Shown here: positions 5,135 through 5,155 of the stretch, piece by piece | Position numbering within the stretch: position 1 is the first letter of the stretch | How the letters are laid out: each line of letters starts with the position of its first letter | Assembly: GCA_012267605.1 (NCBI GenBank) | Contig: JAAXGF010000104.1 | Span: 1 to 5,155 of the forward strand | Direction of reading: 5' to 3' | DNA: 5,155 nt | Source of the DNA: Alphaproteobacteria bacterium | Lineage (GTDB): Bacteria; Pseudomonadota; Alphaproteobacteria; JAAXGF01 | Translations under genes and position numbers: made by a program | Notes under the pieces: generated by a model | The model's database searches: none | Told to the model about the DNA's origin: nothing | What the model saw: only the letters and a program-made list of their open reading frames with translations

Positions 5135-5155
5135 ATGTAACTGCCCAGGTCTGAT
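5135..5155. repeat. Right terminal inverted repeat, probable insertion-sequence end
   Basis: This 21-bp stretch is the exact reverse complement of bases 2-22. It starts AT followed by GTAACTGCCCAGG, so the GTAA tip at 5137 faces the window interior, mirroring the left end. I infer a second IS copy extending to the right of the window. The 8 bases outside each tip (21-28 and 5129-5136) do not match, so the two ends do not show one shared target duplication. Confidence 0.6.

Noticed and set aside
1..5155. Circular element or complete transposon with the window edges as its own termini
   Set aside because: The terminal repeats are inverted, not direct, so they do not indicate a circle. No transposase lies inside, and the GTAA tips and the porin truncation place the mobile element outside the window.

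Overview
The window looks like chromosomal DNA from a Gram-negative proteobacterium. It encodes an outer-membrane porin fragment and a periplasmic ferric-iron binding protein, both with signal peptides, and has several Fur-box-like sites. The central genes are GC-rich and resemble alphaproteobacterial (Rhodospirillales-like) proteins in style. That placement is an impression from the protein sequences, not a measured phylogeny. Base composition is patchy: the rlmI, fbpA-like and TetR-like genes are GC-rich, while about 640-880 and 4980-5130 are AT-rich and the response-regulator gene is intermediate.

Both edges carry the same 21-bp sequence in inverted orientation (2-22 and 5135-5155). Read inward-facing, each has a GTAA/TTAC tip of the kind typical of IS66-family insertion sequences. 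The simplest reading is that the segment lies between two copies of one insertion sequence, whose bodies fall outside the window. At the left edge the porin gene (17-550, minus) is cut in mid-domain and its stop codon is supplied by the repeat tip.

From left to right: truncated porin (minus); a roughly 560-bp AT-rich gap with a strong Fur box at 850-864 that has no clear gene attached; a ferric-iron ABC transporter substrate-binding protein (1110-2132, minus) with a Fur box, a promoter-like -35 and a leader hairpin overlapping its ribosome binding site; rlmI, a 23S rRNA m5C methyltransferase gene (2294-3477, minus) broken by a one-base frameshift at an A5 run; a divergently oriented TetR-like regulator (3630-4223, plus); a convergent single-domain response regulator (4366-4767, minus); and a gene-free AT-rich end with a hairpin and a perfect 19-bp palindrome.

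The clearest functional theme is iron acquisition: a periplasmic Fe(III)-binding protein under likely Fur control. Its permease and ATPase are not in the window. The rRNA methyltransferase, TetR-like protein and response regulator have no evident link to that theme. I see no transposase, CRISPR array, tRNA or rRNA, and no complete undescribed multi-gene system. The items most worth checking are the terminal repeats with the porin truncation, the rlmI frameshift, and the two mutually exclusive hairpins in the iron-binding-protein leader.
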